Source: Hyperoodon ampullatus
Taxonomy: Eukaryota > Chordata > Mammalia > Artiodactyla > Ziphiidae
NCBI GenBank assembly: GCA_949752795.1
Contig: CATKHW010000008.1
Coordinates: 806,001 to 870,000 of the forward strand
Length of the DNA: 64,000 nucleotides
Direction of reading: 5' to 3'
Part shown: positions 37,572 to 49,716 of the stretch, one piece after another
Layout: each line of letters starts with the position of its first letter
Position numbering within the stretch: position 1 is the first letter of the stretch
The notes under the pieces: model-generated
What the model saw: only the letters and a program-made list of their open reading frames with translations
Databases searched by the model: none
What the model was told of the DNA's origin: nothing
Made by a program: the position numbers and the translations under genes

Positions 37572-39308
37572 CAGTCTAGACACACTTGATTCCCTTATGG
37601 AGATATATCAATACATAGATTTTAAGATTCTTACCAGTCAGATATATTCCTCAGCGGGAAATAAGGCGTTTTGAGTCCCTTTCACTGAGGAAAGTGTAGG
37701 TCTTGTTTATTCCGTATTTGGATTTTGGAACGGTACCTGTACTAATATCAAACTCTGGTTCTATGCATCACCCCACCTCTCCTTCCCCCTTAAGCAGGCA
37801 CAAGAGTGTTTTCTAAATGTGAGGCTCTGTTCTCTTTCCTAACTCAGTTCATGTGTAGCCATGTTTACAGGACCTTCATAAGTGATATCTTATGATAAAT
37901 TTATTTTTCTCTGTGACTTATTTCACTTAGAATCATCGTACCTGAATCCACTCATTTTGATGCTACTGGCCTTATGACATTGATTTCATGACTTAGGGAT
38001 ATTACATCGTATGTAAATACAACAATTTTTTGAACCATTTTTGTCTTTCCTGCATATTTAAGGTGTACCCAAGTTGAGGTTCTTGTAAGAAGTGCAGCCC
38101 TAAATTTTGAGGTGGCTCTATCTTATTGATTTTCAGTTTTCCCAATTTATATTCCCTAGACTGGAAGTGCCGTTGGCTCTGTACCTCTGTTGTTTACTTG
38201 TTTTAGGGAACACAATGCACCCATCCTGAGAGGCAGTTAGCAATTTATATCCTGCCCATCAGCATAACTAGGCTCCCTGTTCTCCATTGCCTGTCTTGCC
38301 TTTCTCGCTTTTACACATTTTGTGGATGTCCCATTTGACCGGTGGGAAATGATACTTCTTTGTAGTGCAGATTTGCATTGCCCGCCTGCTTGCTTGGCCA
38401 AAAAGGGCATAAGCGTTTTCTCCTGAATATATTCAGGTGAAAACACATACACCCTTTTTGGCCAAGTGCATCATTGTAGAAGTTGTGCCCCTCTTCCTGT
38501 GCTTTAAATGTGATTCCAATGTACATCTTCAAATCTGTTTCCTGCTATTCTGGATCGCTTTCAAGTCCGCCTCGTTGCCTTCCCTCAACAGATATTTGGA
38601 CGATTGTAGTCCTTTATTACTTTGCCAGTTTGTGAATTGCTGTTCCCCTGAGCTCCATTTTTTAACTCGTTTTTTGTGAGCTGACCGCAAGTCCAAAATT
38701 TTGGTTCAGGACCTATACTGGTTCCCGGCGGGTGGCTGAGACTTTGGTTAATTTTTCCTCCTTCCGGGAAATTAGAGTGACATGTGCCCGTCCAAATGCC
38801 TAACAGCTACTCTCTCATTGGTTCTCCCTCTTCCCTTTCATCCTCTGCCAAATTGGCAACTTCTGCGATAGAGAAGGTCAAAGGGGCTGTCTCTCCAATT
38901 TGGGAGATTGATAGTAAAGCAGTTGGAAATTGAAACCGGAGCACCAGGAGAGGGACTATTAGTTGAGTTTTAGAAACCTTTTGTATTCACACTGTGTCCA
39001 TTCTCTAGGTTTCCCGTACATGTTATAGGTGTAGTAATATTCCCTTCATCCTGGAGAGTTGGGATCCTTAGAATGTGTGCCACGCATTATTGCTTTAAAT
39101 GGTCTGCATTTGCTCACCAAATCTCACCAATCCTCTCAGTCCCAAGTGTCCAGCCTTATGCCACATCCAGCTGTCATTGTAGATAGTGTCATTCCAGGTT
39201 TCATCAGAGGCTCTGAAGGAATTGTTAAGAATTTCCCTGTTTTTTGTTTTGTTTTTGAAATTCCTTTTTATAGTAGTTTTGAGCTGATTCTAACTGCCAT
39301 GTTTTTGC
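37572..39308. repeat. Satellite monomer 2.6
   Basis: 1,737 bp. Near-twin of monomer 2.3. Its tail (CATCAGAGGCTCTGAAGG, ATTGTTAAGAATTTCC) is instead shared with the tail of 2.12. Palindrome at 38393-38466. Confidence 0.9.
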
Positions 39309-41048
39309 CAGTCTAGACACACTTGATTCCTTTATGGAGACTTATCAATACATAGGTTTTAAGATTCTTACTAGTCAGATATATTCCTCTTCGAGAAATA
39401 TGGGGTTTTGAGTCCATTTCACTGAGGAAAGTGTAGGTCTTGTCTATTCGGTATTTGGTTTTTGGAACGGTACGTGTGCTAATATCAAACTCTGGTTTTA
39501 TGCATCAGCCCGCATCTCCTTCCCCCCTTAAGCAGACATAAGAGTGTTTTCTAAATGTGAGACTCTGTTCTCTTTCCTAACTCAGTTCATGTGTAGCCAT
39601 GTTTACAGGACCTTCATAAGTGATAACTTATGATAAGTTTCTTTATCTCTGTGACTTATTTCACTTAGAATCATCGTACCTGAATACACTCATTTTGCTG
39701 CTACAGACCTTATAACATTGATTTCATGGCTGAGGTATATTCCATCGTACATAAGTAACACAATATCTTGAACCATTTGTGTCTTTCCTAGGATATTTAG
39801 GTTGTACCCAAGTTGAGGTTCTTGTAAGCAGTGCAGCACTATATTTTGAGGTGGCTCTGTCTTATTAATTTTCAGTATTCCCATGGTATATTCCCTAGAC
39901 TGGAAGTGCCCTTGGCTCTGTTGCTCTGTTGTTTCCTTGTTTTAAGGAACACAATGCACTCCTTCAGAGAGGCAGTTGGTAACTTACATCCTGCCCATCA
40001 GCATAACTAGGCTCCCTGTTCTCCATTGCCTGTCTTGCCTTTCTAGCTTTTACACATTTTGCGGATGTCCCTTTTGACCGGTGGGAAGTGATACTTCATT
40101 GTAGTTCAGATTTGCATTTCCCGCTTGCTTGCTTGGCCAAAAAGAACCTATGCGTTTTCTCCTCAATATATTCAGGAGAAAACACATACGGCATTTCTGG
40201 CCAAGTGCATCATTGTTGAAGTTGTTCCCCTCTTCCTGTGCTTTAAAAGTGATTCCAATGTACCTCTTGAAATCTGTTTCCTGCTATTCTGGCTCACTTT
40301 CAAGTCCGCCTCGTTGCCTTCCCTCAAGAGATTTTTGGACGATTGTTGTCCTTTATTTCTCTGACAGTTTGTGCATTGTTGTGACCCTATGATCCATTTT
40401 TCAACTCGTTTTTTGTGAGCTGACCGCAAGTCCAAAATTTTGGTTCAGGGCCTATACTGGTTCCTGGCGCGTGGCTGAGACTTTGGTTAATTCTTCTTCC
40501 TTCCGGGAAATTAGAGTGACATGTGACCGTCCAAATGCCTAACAGCTACTCTCTCATTGCTTCTCCCTCTTCCCTTTCATCCTCTGCCAAATTGGCAACC
40601 TGTGCGCACCAGGAGGTTAAAGGGGCTGTCTTTCCAAGTTGGGAGATTGATAGTAAAGGAGTTGGAAAGTCAAACCGGAGCACCGGGAGAGAGACTATTA
40701 GTTGAGTTTTAGAAACCTTTCATATTCACAGTGTGTCCATTTTCTAGGTTTCCCGTACATGTTATAGCTGTAGTAAAATTCCCTTCAACCTGGAGAGTTG
40801 GGACCCTTGGAATGTGTGCCACACATTATTGCTTTAAATGATCTGCAATTGCTCACCGAATCTCACCAATCCTCTCAGTCCCAAGTGTCCAGCCTCATGC
40901 CACATCCAGCTGTCGTTGTAGATAGGGTCATTCCAGGTTTCATCAGAGCCCCTGAAGGAATTGTAAAGAATTTCTCTGTTTTTTTGTTTTGTTTTTGAAA
41001 TTCCTTTTTATAGTGGGTTTGAGCTGATTCTCACTGCCATGTTTATGG
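39309..41048. repeat. Satellite monomer 2.7
   Basis: 1,740 bp. The first half matches monomer 2.13, six monomers away (GTACGTGTGCTAATATC, ACACAATATCTTGAACC, CCCATGGTATATTCCC). Palindrome at 40132-40205, with AAAGAACCTATGCG on the left and ACATACGGCATTTCTGG on the right. Confidence 0.9.
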
Positions 41049-42785
41049 CAGTCAAGACAAACTTGTTTCCTTTACGGAGACATATCAATACATAGGTTTT
41101 AAGATTCTTATCAGTCAGATATATTCCTCTGCGGGAAATATGGGGTTTTGAGTCCCTTGCACTGAGGAAAGTGTAGGTCTTGTCTATTCCGTATTTGGTT
41201 TTTGGAACGGTATCTGTACTAATATCAAACTCTGGTTTTATGCATCACCCCTCCTCTCCTTCCCCCTTAAGCAGGCATAAGACTTTTTTCTAAATGTGAG
41301 ACTCTGTTCTCTTTCCTAACTCAGTTCATGTGTAGCCATGTTTACAGGACCTTCATAAGTGATATCTTATGATAAGTTTCCTTTTCTCTGTAACTTATTT
41401 CACTTAGAATCATCGTTCCTGAATACACTCATTTTGAAGCTACTGGCCTTATGACATTGATTTCATGGCTGATGGATATCCCATCGTACGTAAGTACCAC
41501 AATTTCTTGAACCATTTTTGTCTTTCCTGGGATATTTAAGGTGTACGCAAGTTGTCGTTCTTATAAGCAGTGCAGCCCTAAATTTTGTGGTGGCCCTGTC
41601 TTATTGATTTTCAATTTTCCCAAGGTATATTCCCCAGACTGGAAGTGCCCTTGGCTCTGTTGCTCTGTTGTTTCCTTCTTTTAGGGAACACAATGCACTC
41701 CTCCAGAGAGGCAGTTGGCAATTTACATTCTGCCCATCATCATAACTAGGCTCCCTGTTCTCCAGGGCCTGTCTTGCCCTTCTGGTTTTTACACATTTTG
41801 CAGATGTCCCTTTTGACCGGTGGGAAGTGATACTTCATTGTTGTTCAGATTTTGGTTGCCCGCTTGCTTGCTTGGCCAAAAAGGATGTACACGTTTTCTC
41901 CTTAATATATTCAGGATAAAACACATACACACTTGCTGGCCAAGTGCATCATTGTCGAAGTTGTGCCCCTCTTCCTGTGCTTTAAAGGCGATTCCAATGT
42001 ACCTCTTGAAATCTGTTTCCTGCTATTCTGGCTCGCTTTCAAGTCCGCCTTGTTGCCTTCCCTCAACATATTTTCGGACGATTGTTGTCCTTTATTACTC
42101 TGCCAGTTTCTGCATTGTTGCGCCAAGGAGCTTCATTTTTCAACTCGTTTTTTGGGAGCTGACTGCAAGTCCAAAATTCTGGTTCAGGACCTATACTGGT
42201 TCCCGGCTGGTGTTTGAAACTTTGGTTAATTATTCTTCCTGCTGGAAAATTAGAAGGACATGTGCCGTCCAAATGCCTAGCAGCTACTCGCTCATTGGTT
42301 CTCCCTCTTCCCTTTCATTCTCTACCAAATTGGCCACCTGTGCGAACCAGGAGGTTAAATGGGCTGTCTCTCCAAGTTGGGAGATTGATAGTAAAGCAGT
42401 TGGAATGTCAAACCGGAGCAGCAGGAGAGGGATTATTAGTTGAGTTTTAGAAACCTTTCGTATTCACAGTGTGTCCATTCTCTAGGTTTCCCGTACATGT
42501 TATAGCTGTAGTAATATTCCCTTCATCCTGTAGAGTTGGGACCCTTGGAATGTGTGCCATGCATTATTGCTTTAAAGGGTCTGCATTTGCTCACCGAATC
42601 TCACCAATCCTCTCAGTCCCAAGTGTCCAGCCTTATGCCACATCCAGCTGTCGTTTTAGATAGGGTCATTCCAGGTTTCATCAGAGCCCCTGAAGGATTG
42701 TAAAGCATTTCCCTGTTTTTTTGTTTTGTTTTTGAAATTCCTTTTTATAGTGGGTTTGAGCTGATTCTCACTGCCATGTTTATGC
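41049..42785. repeat. Satellite monomer 2.8
   Basis: 1,737 bp. The left half matches monomer 2.11 (GTGTACGCAAGTTG, CCCATCATCATAACTAGG). The right half is B subtype and matches 2.13 (CCTAGCAGCTACTCGCTC). Contains the longest plus-strand open frame in the satellite (41820-42443, 207 codons), caused by the one-base B-subtype deletion. Palindrome at 41871-41944. Confidence 0.9.
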
Positions 42786-44513
42786 CAGTCTAGACACACT
42801 TGATTCCCTTATGGAGACTTACCAATACATAGGTTTTAAGATTCTTACTAGTCAGATATATTCCTCTTCGAGAAATATGGGGTTTTGAGTCCATTTCACT
42901 GAGGAAAGTGTAGGTCTTGTCTATTCCGTATTTGGTTTTTGGAACGGTACCTGTACTAATATCAAACTCTGGTTTTATGCATCACCCCACCTCTCTTTCC
43001 CCCTTAAGCAGGCACAAGAGTGTTTTCTAAATGTGAGACTCTGTTCTCTTTCCTAACTCAGTTCATGTGTAGCCATGTTTACAGGACCTTCATAAGTGAT
43101 ATCTTATGATAAGATTCTTTTTCTCTGTGACTTATTTCACTTAGAATCATCATACCTGAATCCACTCATTTTGCTGCTACTGGCCTTATAATTTTGATTT
43201 CATGCCTGAGGGATATTCCATCGTACATAATTAACACAATCTCTTGAACCATTTTTGTCTTTCCTATGATATTTAAGGTGTACCCAAGTTGAGGTTCCTG
43301 TAAGCAGTGCAGCACTAAATTTTGCGGTGGCTCTGTCTTATTGATTTTCAGTATTCCCAAGGTATATTCCCTAGACTGGAAGTGCCTTGGCTCTGTAGCT
43401 CTGTTGCTTCCTTGTTTTAGGGAAAACAATGCACTCCTCCAGAGAGGCAGTTGGCAATTTACATCCTGCCCATCAGCATAAATAGGCTCCCTGTTCTCCA
43501 GGGCCTGCCTTGCCTTTCTGGTTTTTACACATTTTGTGGATGTCACTTTTGACCGGTGGGAAGTGATACTTCATTGTAGTTCAGATTTGCATTGCCCTTG
43601 GACAAAATGGACGTATGTGGTTTCTCCTGAATATATTCAGGAGAAAACACATACGGCATTTCTGACCAAGTGCATCATTGTTGAAGTTGTGCCCCTCTTC
43701 CTGTGCTTTAAAGGCGATTCCAATGTACCTCTTGAAATCTGTTTCCTGCTATTCTGGCTCGCTTTCAAGTGCGCCTTGTTGCTTTCCCTCAACAGATTTT
43801 TGGACTATTGTTGTCCTTTACTCCACTGACTGTTTGTGCATTGCTGTGCCCCTAATCTCCATTTTTCAACTCATTTTTTGTGAGCTGACATCAAGACCAT
43901 AATTTTGGTTCAAGACCTATACTGCTTCCCGGCGGGTGGCTTAGACTTTGGATAATTCTTCATCCTTCCGGGAAATTATAGTGACATGTGCCCTTCCAAA
44001 TTCCTAACAGCTACTCTCTCATTGGTTCTCCCTCTTCCCTTTCATCCTCTGCCAAATTGGCAACATGTGCGAACCAGCAGGTTAAAGGGGCTGTCTTTCC
44101 ATGTTGGGAGATTGATAGTAAATCTGTTGGAAAGTCAAACCTGAGCACCAGGAGAGGGATTATTAGTTTTGTTTTAGTAATCTTTCATATTCACAGTGTG
44201 TCCATTCTCTAGGGTTCCCGTACATGTTATAGGTGTAGTAATATTCCCTTCAACATGGAGAGTTGGGACCCTTGGAATGTGTGCCACACATTATTGCTTT
44301 AAATGGTCTGCATATGCTCACCGAATCTGACCAATCCTCTCAGTCCCAAGTGTCCAGGCTTATGCCACATCCAGCTGTGGTTGTAGATAGTGTCATTCCA
44401 TGTTTCATCAGAGCACTTGAAGAAATTGTAAAGAATTTCCCTGTTTTTGTGTTTTGTTTTTGAAATTCCTTTTTATAGTGGGTTTGAGTGGATTCTCACT
44501 GCCATGTTTATGG
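42786..44513. repeat. Satellite monomer 2.9
   Basis: 1,728 bp. Short because bases are missing just left of the palindrome: it reads CATTGCCCTTGGACAAAATG, where others read CATTGCCCGCTTGCTTGC before TTGGCC. Minus strand 43546-43166 is a 126-codon L1 ORF2 remnant (CQLPLWRSALFSLKQ, YDGISLRHEIKIIRPV). Palindrome at 43597-43670. Confidence 0.9.
43166..43546 (-). pseudogene. L1 ORF2 remnant inside monomer 2.9
   Basis: 126 open codons antisense to the satellite. NCQLPLWRSALFSLKQ corresponds to the ORF2 segment CKLVQPLWRTVWRFLKK, and MYDGISLRHEIKIIRPVAAK to YTMEYYSAIKKNEIMPFAAT. The intervening residues have drifted beyond recognition. No intact domain; a fossil, open by chance. Confidence 0.65.
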
Positions 44514-45335
44514 CAGTCAAGACACACTTCATTTCCTTACAGAGACATATCAATACATAGGTTTTAAGTTTCTTAATAGTCAGATATATACCTCTGCGGG
44601 AAATATGGGGTTTTCAGTCCCTTTCACTGAGGAAAGTGTAGGTCTTTTCTATTCCGTATTTGGTTTATGGAATGGTAAATGTACTAATATCAAACTCTGG
44701 TTTTATGCATCACCCCACCTCTCATTCCCCCTTAAGCAGGCATAAGAGTGTTTGCTAAATGTGAGACTCTGTTCGCTTTCCTAACTCAGTTCATGTGTAG
44801 CCATGTTTACAGGACCTTCATAAGTGATATCTTATGATAAGTTTCTTTTTCTCTGTGACTTATTTCACTTAGAATCATCGTACCTGAATCCACTAATTTT
44901 CCTGCTACTGGCCTTATGACATTGATTTCATGGCTGACTGATATTCCATCGTACATAAGTAACACAATTTCTTGAACCATTTTTGTCTTTCCTGGGATAT
45001 TTAAGGTGTACCCAAGTTGAGGTTCTTGTAAGCAGTGCAGCCCTAAATTTTGCAGTGGCTGTGTCTTATTGATTCTCAGTTTTCCCAAGGTATACTCCCT
45101 AGACTTGTAGTGCCCTTGGCTCTGTAGATCTGTTGTTTCCTTGTTTTAGGGAACACAGTGCACTCCTCCAGAGAGGCAGTTGGCAATATACATCCTGTCC
45201 ATCAGCATTACTAGGCTCCCTGTTCTCCAGGGCCTATCTTGCCTTTCTGGATTTTACATCTTTTGCAGATGTCCCTATTGACCAGTGGGAAGTGATACTT
45301 CATTGTAGTGCAGATTTGCATTGCCTGCTTGCTTG

Positions 45336-45409
45336 CTTGGCCAAAAAGTGCTTATGCGTTTTCTCCTAAATATATTCAGGAGAAAACGCATAAGCCCTTT
45401 TTGACCAAG
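45336..45409. repeat. Palindrome with matched arm change, monomer 2.10
   Basis: Arms read GCTTATGCGTTTTCTCCT / AGGAGAAAACGCATAAGC, whereas most monomers have GCGTATGCG / CGCATACGC: a G-to-T change is mirrored by C-to-A. Two mismatches in the outer arms remain. Confidence 0.87.
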
Positions 45410-45663
45410 TGCATCATTGTCGAAGTTGTGCCCCTATTCCTGTGCTTTAAAGGCGATTCCAATGTACCTCTTGAAATCTGTTTCCTGCGAATCTGGCTCG
45501 CTTTCAATCCGCCTCGTTGCCTTCCCTAAACAGATTTTCGGACGATTGTTGTCCTTTACTTCTCTGCCAGTTCGTGCATTGCTGTGCCCCTGAGCTCCAT
45601 TTTTCAACTCCTTTTTTGTGAGCTGACCGCAAGTCTAAAATTTTGGTTCAGGACCTATACTGG

Positions 45664-45722
45664 TTCCCGGCGGGTGTCTGAGACTTTGATTAATTCTTTT
45701 TCCTGCCGGGAAATTAGAATGA
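45664..45722. repeat. Second, short inverted repeat of the monomer (example)
   Basis: TTCCCGGCGGG (45664-45674) and CCTGCCGGGAA (45712-45722) form 11-bp arms with one mismatch (G:T in RNA), separated by 37 bp. The same pair sits about 1,150 bp into other monomers, but one arm is often altered (CCTTCCGGGAA in 2.3 and 2.4), so it is less well kept than the central palindrome. Confidence 0.6.
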
Positions 45723-46251
45723 CATGTGCACGTCCAAATGCCTAACAGCTACTCTCTCATTGGTTCTCCCTCTTCCCTTTCATCCTCTACAAAATTGGCC
45801 ACCTGTGAGAACCAGGAGGTTAAAGGGGCTGTCTCTCCAAGTTGGGTGATTGATAGTAAAGCAGTTGGAAAGTCAAACCGGAGCACCAGGACAGGGATTA
45901 TTAGTTGAGTTTTAGAAACCCTTCGTATTCACAGTGTGTCCATTCTCTAGGTTTCCCGTGCATGTTATAGATGTAGTAATATTACCTACAACCTGGAGAG
46001 TTGGGAACCTTGCAATGTGTGCCACGTGTTATTGCTTTAAATGGTCTGCATTTGCTCACCGAAACTCACCAATCCTCTCAGTCCCAAGTGTCCAGCCTTA
46101 TGCCACATCCAGCTGTCGTTGTAGATAGGGTCATTCCAGGTTTCATCAGAGCCCCTGAAGGAATTGTAAAGAATTTCCCTGTTTTTTTGTTTTGTTTTTG
46201 AAAGTCCTTTTTATAGTGGGTTTGAACTGATTCTCACTTCCGTGTTTATGC

Positions 46252-47988
46252 CAGTCTAGACAAACTTGATTCCCTTACGGTGACATATCAGTACATAGGT
46301 TTTAATATTCTTATCAGTCAGATATATTCCTCTGCGGGCAATATGGAGTTTTGAGTCCCTTTCACTGAGGAAAGTGTATGTCTTGTATATTCCGAATTTG
46401 GTTTTTGGAACGGTAGCTGTACTAATATCAAACTCTGGTTTTATGCATCACCCCACCTCTGCTTCCCCCTTAAGCAGGCATAAGAACTTTTTCTAAATGA
46501 TAGACTCTGTTATCTTTCCTAACTCATTTCATGTGTAGCCACGTTTACGGGACCTTCATAAGTGATATCTTATGATAAGTTTCTTTTTCTCTGTGACTTA
46601 TTTCACTTACAATCATCGTACCTGAATACACTCATTTTGAAGCTACTGGCCTTATGACATTGATTTCATGGCTGACTGATATTCCATCGTACCTAAGTAA
46701 AACAATTTCTTGAACCATTTTTGTCTTTCCTGGGATATTTAAGGTGTACGCAAGTTGACGTTCTTGTAAGCAGTGCAGCCCTAAATTTTGCGGTGGCACT
46801 GTCTATTGATTTTCAGTTTTCCCAAGGTATATTCCCTAGACTGGAAGTGCCCTTTGCTCTGTTGCTCTGTTGTTTCCTTCTTTTAGGGAACACAATGCAC
46901 TCCTCCAGAGAGGCTGTTGGCAATTTACATGCTGCCCATCATCATAACTAGGCTCCCTGTTCTCCAGGGCCTGTCTTGCCTTTCTGTTTTTTACACATTT
47001 TGCGGATGTCCCTTTTGACCGGTGGGAAGTGATACTTCATTGTAGTTCAGATTTGCGTTGCCCGCTTGCTTGCTTGGCCAAAAAGGACGTACACGTTTTC
47101 TCCTTAATATATTCAGGAGAAAACACATACACTCTTGCTGGCCAAGTGCATTATTGTCGAAGTTGTGCCCCTCTTCCTGTGCTTTAAAGGCGATTCCAAT
47201 GTACCTCTTGAAATCTGTTTCCTGCTATTCTGGCTCGCTTTCAAGTCCGTCTCGTTGCCTTCCCTCAACAGATTTTTGGACGATTGTTGTCCTTTATTAC
47301 TCTGCCAGTTTGTGCATTGTTATGCCCCTGAGCTCCATTTTTCAACTCTTTTTTTTTGAGCTGACCGCAAGTCCAAAATTTTGGTTCAGGACCTATACTG
47401 GTCCCCAGCGGGTGTCTGAGACTTTCGTTAATTCTTCTTCCTGCCGGAAAATTAGAATGACATGTGCCGTCCAAATGCCTAACAGCTACTCTCTCATTGG
47501 TTCTCCCTCTTCCCTTTCATTCTATACCAAATTGGCCACCTGTGCGAACCAGGAGGTTAAATGGGCGGTGTCTACAAGTTGGGAGATTGATAGTTTAGCA
47601 GTTGGAAAGTCAAAGCGGAGCACCAGGAGAGGGATTATTAGTTGAGTTTTAGAAACCTTTCGTATTCACAGTGTGTCCATTCTCTAGGTTTCCCGTACAT
47701 GTTATAGCTGTAGTAATATTCCCTTCATCCTGTAGAGTTGGAACCCTTGGAATGTGTGCCACGCATTATTGCTTTAACGGGTCTGCATTTGCTCACCGAA
47801 TCTCACCAATCCTCTCAGTCCCAAGTGTCCAGCCTTATGCCACATCCAGCTGTTGTTGTAGATAGGGTCATTCCAGGTTTCATCAGAGCCCCTGAAGGAA
47901 TTGTAAAGAATTTCCCTCTTTTTTTGTTTTCTTTTTCATATTCGTTTTTATAATGGGTGTTAGCTGATTCTCACTGCCATGTTTATGC
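46252..47988. repeat. Satellite monomer 2.11
   Basis: 1,737 bp. The left half is like monomer 2.8. The right half is B subtype with GCGGTGTCTACAAG, like 2.5. A plus-strand frame of 195 codons (47058-47645) is open for the same reason as in 2.8 and 2.13. Palindrome at 47073-47146. Confidence 0.9.
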
Positions 47989-49716
47989 CAGTCTAGACAC
48001 ACTTGATTCAATTACGGAGACATATCAATACATAGATTTTAAGATTCTTACCAATCAGATATATTCCTCTGCGGGAAATATGGCGTTTTGAGTCCCTTTC
48101 ACTGAGGAAAGTGTAGGTCTTTTCTATTCCGTATTTGGTTTTTGGAACGGTACCTGTACTAATATCAAACTCTGGTTTTATGCATCACCCCACCTCTCCT
48201 TCCCCCTTAAGCAGGCACAAGAGTGTTTTCTAAATGTGAGGCTCTGTTCTCTTTCCTAACTCAGTTCATGTGTAGCCATGTTTAGAGGACCTTCATAAGT
48301 GATATCTTATGATAAATTTATTTTTCTCTGTGACTATTTTCACTTAGAATCATCGTACCTGAATCCACTCATTTTGCTGCTACTGGCTTTATGACATTGA
48401 TTTCATGGCTGAGGGATATTACACCGTATGTAAATACCACAATTTTTTGAACCATTTTTGTCTTTCCTGGGATATTTAATGTGTATCCAAGTTGAGGTTC
48501 TTGTAAGCAGTGCAACCCTAAATTTTGGGGTGGCTCTATCTTATTGATTTTCAGTTTTCCGAAGGTATATTCCCTAGACTGTAAGTGCCCTTGGCTCTGT
48601 AGCTCTGTTGTTTCCTTTTTTTAGGGAACACAATGCACTCCTCCAGAGAGGCAGTTGCAATTTACATCCTGCCCATCAGCATAACTAGGCTCCCTGTTCT
48701 CCATTGCCAGTCTTGCCTTTCTGGCTTTTACACATTTTGCGGATGTCCCTTTTGACCCCCGGCGAAATGATACTTCAATGTAGTTCAGATTTGCATTGCC
48801 CGCTTGCTTGTTTGGCCACAAAGGCCTTATGCGTTTCCTCCTGATTATATTCAGGAGGAAACGCATACGCCCTTTTTGGCCAAGTGCATCATTGTCGAAG
48901 TTGTGCCCCTCTTCCTGTGCTTTAAAGGCGATTCCTATGTACCTCTTGAAATCTGTTTCCTGCTATTCTGGCTCGCTTTGAAGTCTGCCTCGTTGCCTTC
49001 CCTCAACAGATATTTGGACGATTGTTTTCCTTTATTACACTGCCAGTTTGTGAATTGCTGTGCCCCTGAGCTCCATTTTTCAACTCTTTTTTTGTGAGCT
49101 GACCGCAAGTCCAAAATTTTGGTTCAGCACCTATACTGGTTCCCGGCGGGTGGCTGAGACTTTGTTTAATTCTTGTTCCTGCCGGGAAATTAGAATGACT
49201 TGTGCCCGTCCAAATGCCTAACAGCTACTCTCTCATAGGTTCTCCCTCTTCCCTTTATCCTCTGCCAAATTGGCAACCTGTTCGAACCAGGAGGTTAAAG
49301 GGGCTGTCTCTCCAAGTTGGGAGATTGATAGTAAAGCATTTGGAAATTCAAACCAGAGAACCAGGAGAGGGACTATTCGTTGAGTTTTAGAAACGTTTTA
49401 TATTCACACAGTGTCCATTCTCTACGTTTCCCGTACATGTTATAACTGTAGTAATATTCCCTACAACCTGGAGAGTTGGGACCCTTGGAATGTGTGCCAC
49501 GCATTATTGCTTTAAATGGTCGATATTTGCTCACCAATCCTCTCTGTCCCAAGTGTCCAGCCTAATGCCACATCCAGCTGTCATTGTAGATAGTGTCATT
49601 CCAGGTTTCATCAGAGGCTCTGAAGGAATTGTTAAGAATTTCCCTGTTTTTTTGTTTTGTTTTTGAAATTCCTTTTTATAGTAGTTTTGAGCTGATTCTC
49701 ACTGCCATGTTTATGC
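47989..49716. repeat. Satellite monomer 2.12
   Basis: 1,728 bp. The shortfall is a 10-bp deletion near 49530, where TTTGCTCACCAATCC replaces TTTGCTCACCGAATCTCACC; one of two CTCACC direct repeats and the bases between were lost. First two thirds match monomer 2.5, tail matches 2.6. Palindrome at 48811-48884. Confidence 0.9.
48811..48884. repeat. Palindrome with matched arm change, monomer 2.12
   Basis: Inner arms GCGTTTCCTCCTGA / TCAGGAGGAAACGC pair perfectly with the C:G version of the variable position. Three mismatches lie in the outer left arm. Same derived form as in monomer 2.5. Confidence 0.86.

Larger units (their letters stand above)
44514..46251. repeat. Satellite monomer 2.10
   Basis: 1,738 bp. 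Left end like monomers 2.5, 2.14 and 2.16. The right half is intermediate between subtypes (CTCTACAAAATTGGCC but GTGCACGTCC). Minus strand 45088-44807 keeps the ORF2-like YDGISVSHEINVIRP and then SEISHREKETYHKIS, matching the SEVSQ.EK..Y segment of ORF2. Palindrome at 45336-45409. Confidence 0.9.

Noticed and set aside
41820..42443. Open frames of 195-207 codons in satellite monomers (also 47058-47645 and 50523-51110)
   Set aside because: They lie antisense to L1 ORF2, cross the palindrome, and are open only in B-subtype monomers because of a one-base deletion; in the other monomers the same frame is broken.
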